Below are positions 62,216 through 64,000 of a DNA stretch of 64,000 nt, one piece after another. The notes beneath the pieces are model-generated. The model was not told where the DNA came from. It did not search any database and saw only the letters and a program-made list of their open reading frames with translations. The DNA is from Pampus argenteus (lineage: Eukaryota; Chordata; Actinopteri; Scombriformes; Stromateidae). Position 1 is the stretch's first letter; the number at the start of each line of letters is the position of its first letter. The stretch is taken from the NCBI GenBank assembly GCA_036937835.1, contig CM072863.1:12326001-12390000 (forward strand), read 5' to 3'. The translations under genes and the position numbers were made by a program.

Positions 62216-63161
62216 CTGCAACAATGAAAGATGAGGTCGGCGACCAATCACAGCCCGGCTTGCTGAGAGGCAATAGGGATATTTGGGCCACTGTGCATCT
62301 AATCTGTCTAAGGGGGTGTTTGGAATTTGACAGTGTTTTTTAACCATAGCCTGCAGTATATTCTCTATTTGGCCCACATTTTAGATAGTAAGCCTACATC
62401 AGGGCCATATTTCTCTATATGGCTCTGGCCTACATGTAGACGGGAGGTACTATAGATACTGACAAACTTCACAAAGCAATAACACAATGAAAACATAAAT
62501 ACTCAATTACAAGTAAACGTAAAGTGAGTGTGCAGAAGTATTGGCAGCAAAATGTATGTCAAGTATTACAAGTATTCATATGCAAAATAGTCCCATTTAC
62601 ACGGTTATATTTATCACATTTATTATTGGACTTTTAAATTGTTAATACATGTAAGCTGTATATATATTATGGGGGTCAAAGCAAAGCCATTTTTTAAATT
62701 ATGATGTTCTAAAATATTGACCTGAAAAGTAGTTTATAATCATAGCTGTGGACAAAAATGTAGTGGAGTACAAAATGAAAATACTACCACTATACCAAGT
62801 ACCTCAAAATTTTACTTATGTACAGTACTTGAGTAAATGTACTTTAGTAGTGAACAAATAGCCTTTAATTGAGCTACAGTGTAATTTAAGGGGAGTTTTT
62901 AAAGCATTCATTTAAAATTGATCAGCAGATTTGTTTTAATAGACCAGTGAATCCCAGGTCAATTCAACCAAACTCAGTTATAGTTTTTCATCTTGTGACA
63001 ATATATTCGTACAAAGACTAAGTTGGGATATTCTTATTCTATTTCACAGACGCCCAAGTGCTTTCATCCATGTCCAAACCCAGAAGAATTTTTATTCTTC
63101 CACTTTCTCCATATTTCAGCTCATGTACCACTGCTGAGCTGCGTGAATATGCTTATCTTAC
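62216..63161 (-). other. prdm2 intron inside the PR domain
   Basis: This 946-bp intron runs from the GTAAGA donor to the TTGCAG acceptor. About 375 bp of it is an old hAT-type MITE (62478-62852). The remainder shows nothing recognisable. Confidence 0.85.
62478..62852 (-). mobile_element. Degraded hAT-type MITE in prdm2 intron
   Basis: It has the same family composition as the element at 51301 but inverted: CAATAACACA...ACTCAATTACAAGTAAACG at the left and CCTCAAAATTTTACTTATG...ACTTGAGTAAATGTACTTTAG at the right. Both tips are lost or too diverged to place. It is intronic within the PR domain. Confidence 0.7.
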
Positions 63162-63314
63162 CCTTAAAACCTTGTAGTAAATGGCTCTGTTGATCTCCAA
63201 GGGGAAAAGATTCTGTTCTTCACTGGAGCGTGCCCAGTTCACATAACGCAGCCAGTTTCCCTTCATGGGGTCTGTGGCGTCGACACACATCCAGCCCCGT
63301 GCTGGGAAATATAT
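63162..63314 (-). CDS. prdm2: prdm2 exon: PR domain core
   Basis: This exon of 153 bp encodes exactly 51 codons in phase 0 at both ends. It lies between a CTGTAG acceptor and an AGG|GTAAGA donor. The product runs from IYFPARGWMCVDATDP through GNWLRYVNWARSSEEQN to EINRAIYYKVLR and is the central part of the PR domain. The motifs GWMC, DATDP, NWLRYVNWA and EEQNL are typical of PRDM2. The residue after NWA is Arg; the human protein as I recall it has Cys there (Cys106), a position reported mutated to Tyr in tumours. The exon joins in frame to the flanking PR exons; the upstream intron is only 293 bp. Confidence 0.95.
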
Positions 63315-63607
63315 CTACAGGACAAAAGATAGAAATGTGATGTTTAAAAAACATTTGTTTCTCCAGATAAGTATTTGCCAAGAAATGCAATAACATAAAA
63401 AGCTGTTTCTCTTTTTTCCCCAAAGTTATGCCTTGCAAATGCCAGGAGTTTGTGTTGATTTATTGTACACCCATTACAGCTGAGTAATTTTACTATAGCT
63501 ATAGGTGTCGTGGTTGATAATAAATGTAGTTGGGCTCATTTTAGCTAGATACCACAAAAAGGTGGAGTGTTTGAGGAAAGGATCCAACAGAGCAGCCTGT
63601 GACGTAC

Positions 63608-63711
63608 CTCCCACATGTAAACATTACTGGTCACCTGGGACCTTTTTTTCTTCTCTCCAACAAATGGGCCAAACCTCTTGCCTTTAGGAATGACTCGTGA
63701 GGCCCAGACAC
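63608..63711 (-). CDS. prdm2: prdm2 exon: PR domain, first part visible (gene runs off right edge)
   Basis: PRDM2/RIZ is a nuclear PR-domain zinc finger protein; its PR (SET-like) domain is reported to methylate histone H3 lysine 9. Read on the minus strand, this 104-bp exon follows a TTTTATTTCCAG acceptor and ends at a GAG|GTACGT donor. It begins with two bases completing a Gly codon, then encodes 34 residues starting VWASRVIPKGKRFGPFVGE and ending SNVYMWE, which matches the start of the vertebrate PRDM2 PR domain almost residue for residue. By alignment with the human protein as I recall it, about 43 N-terminal residues and the main promoter lie to the right of the window. Family and gene are certain; teleosts often carry prdm2a and prdm2b, and I cannot tell which copy this is. 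Confidence 0.95.
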
Positions 63712-64000
63712 CTGGAAATAAAAATGAGGAAAAACCATCTCATACCCATTACATTTTAGATTTTCATCATTAAAATGTTTTTTAACAGGTTTTGTGCAGC
63801 GTTGGCCTTTGTGTGAACAAGTGTTTGCCCCTAAATATAACAACTGGTTGGGCCCTGAGCAGCAACAACTGCAATCAAGTGTTTGCAATGAGTCTTTTAC
63901 AGCACTGTGGAGGAATTTTGACTGACTCATCTTTGCAGAAATGTTGTAATTCAGCCACATTGGAGGGTTTTTTCGAGCATGAACCATCTTTTTAAACGTC

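Overview
The window is vertebrate genomic DNA, most likely from a percomorph teleost. Three things point there: spliced genes with GT-AG introns in AT-rich sequence, abundant CA/GA/TA microsatellites, and degraded copies of several dispersed repeats that I recognise from percomorph genomes. Almost all of the DNA is intron or intergenic. The protein-coding part is a handful of exons, all on the minus strand, from two neighbouring genes that lie in the same order and orientation as human PRDM2 and KAZN.

Right end (about 53.9-64 kb): prdm2 (RIZ), read right to left. Six coding exons are visible: three carrying most of the PR domain (63711-63608, 63314-63162, 62215-62089), a linker exon (59820-59716), a 4.5 kb exon (59340-54803) with eight zinc fingers, and a small terminal exon (54205-54188). 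All junction phases agree. The predicted chain covers 1680 residues plus part of one codon. The first roughly 43 residues lie beyond the right edge. A CpG-rich block just downstream of the last PR exon, followed by a short ATG-containing exon with a phase-matched splice donor (61698-61650), looks like the internal promoter and first exon of the PR-less isoform RIZ2.

Middle and left (13.0-48.2 kb): three minus-strand exons (48140-48045, 33651-33494, 13248-13041) join in one open frame and encode the amino end of kazrin. The best known kazrin start (MMEDNKQLA...) lies inside the third exon. The first two exons add about 82 residues of acidic and coiled-coil sequence, giving an N-terminally extended kazrin. 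The remaining kazn exons are not seen and should lie beyond the left edge, so 1-13040 is read as intron.

Non-coding content: a nearly complete hAT-type MITE with a degenerate 8-bp target duplication (51301-51762) and two older fragments; a frameshifted ORF1-like relic of a non-LTR retrotransposon (30596-29901); seven fragments of other teleost dispersed repeats; a 97% identical 101-bp inverted repeat pair (36608-38216); several perfect short hairpins; and microsatellites, including (TG)18 starting 16 nt into a kazn intron. No RNA gene or plus-strand gene was recognised.
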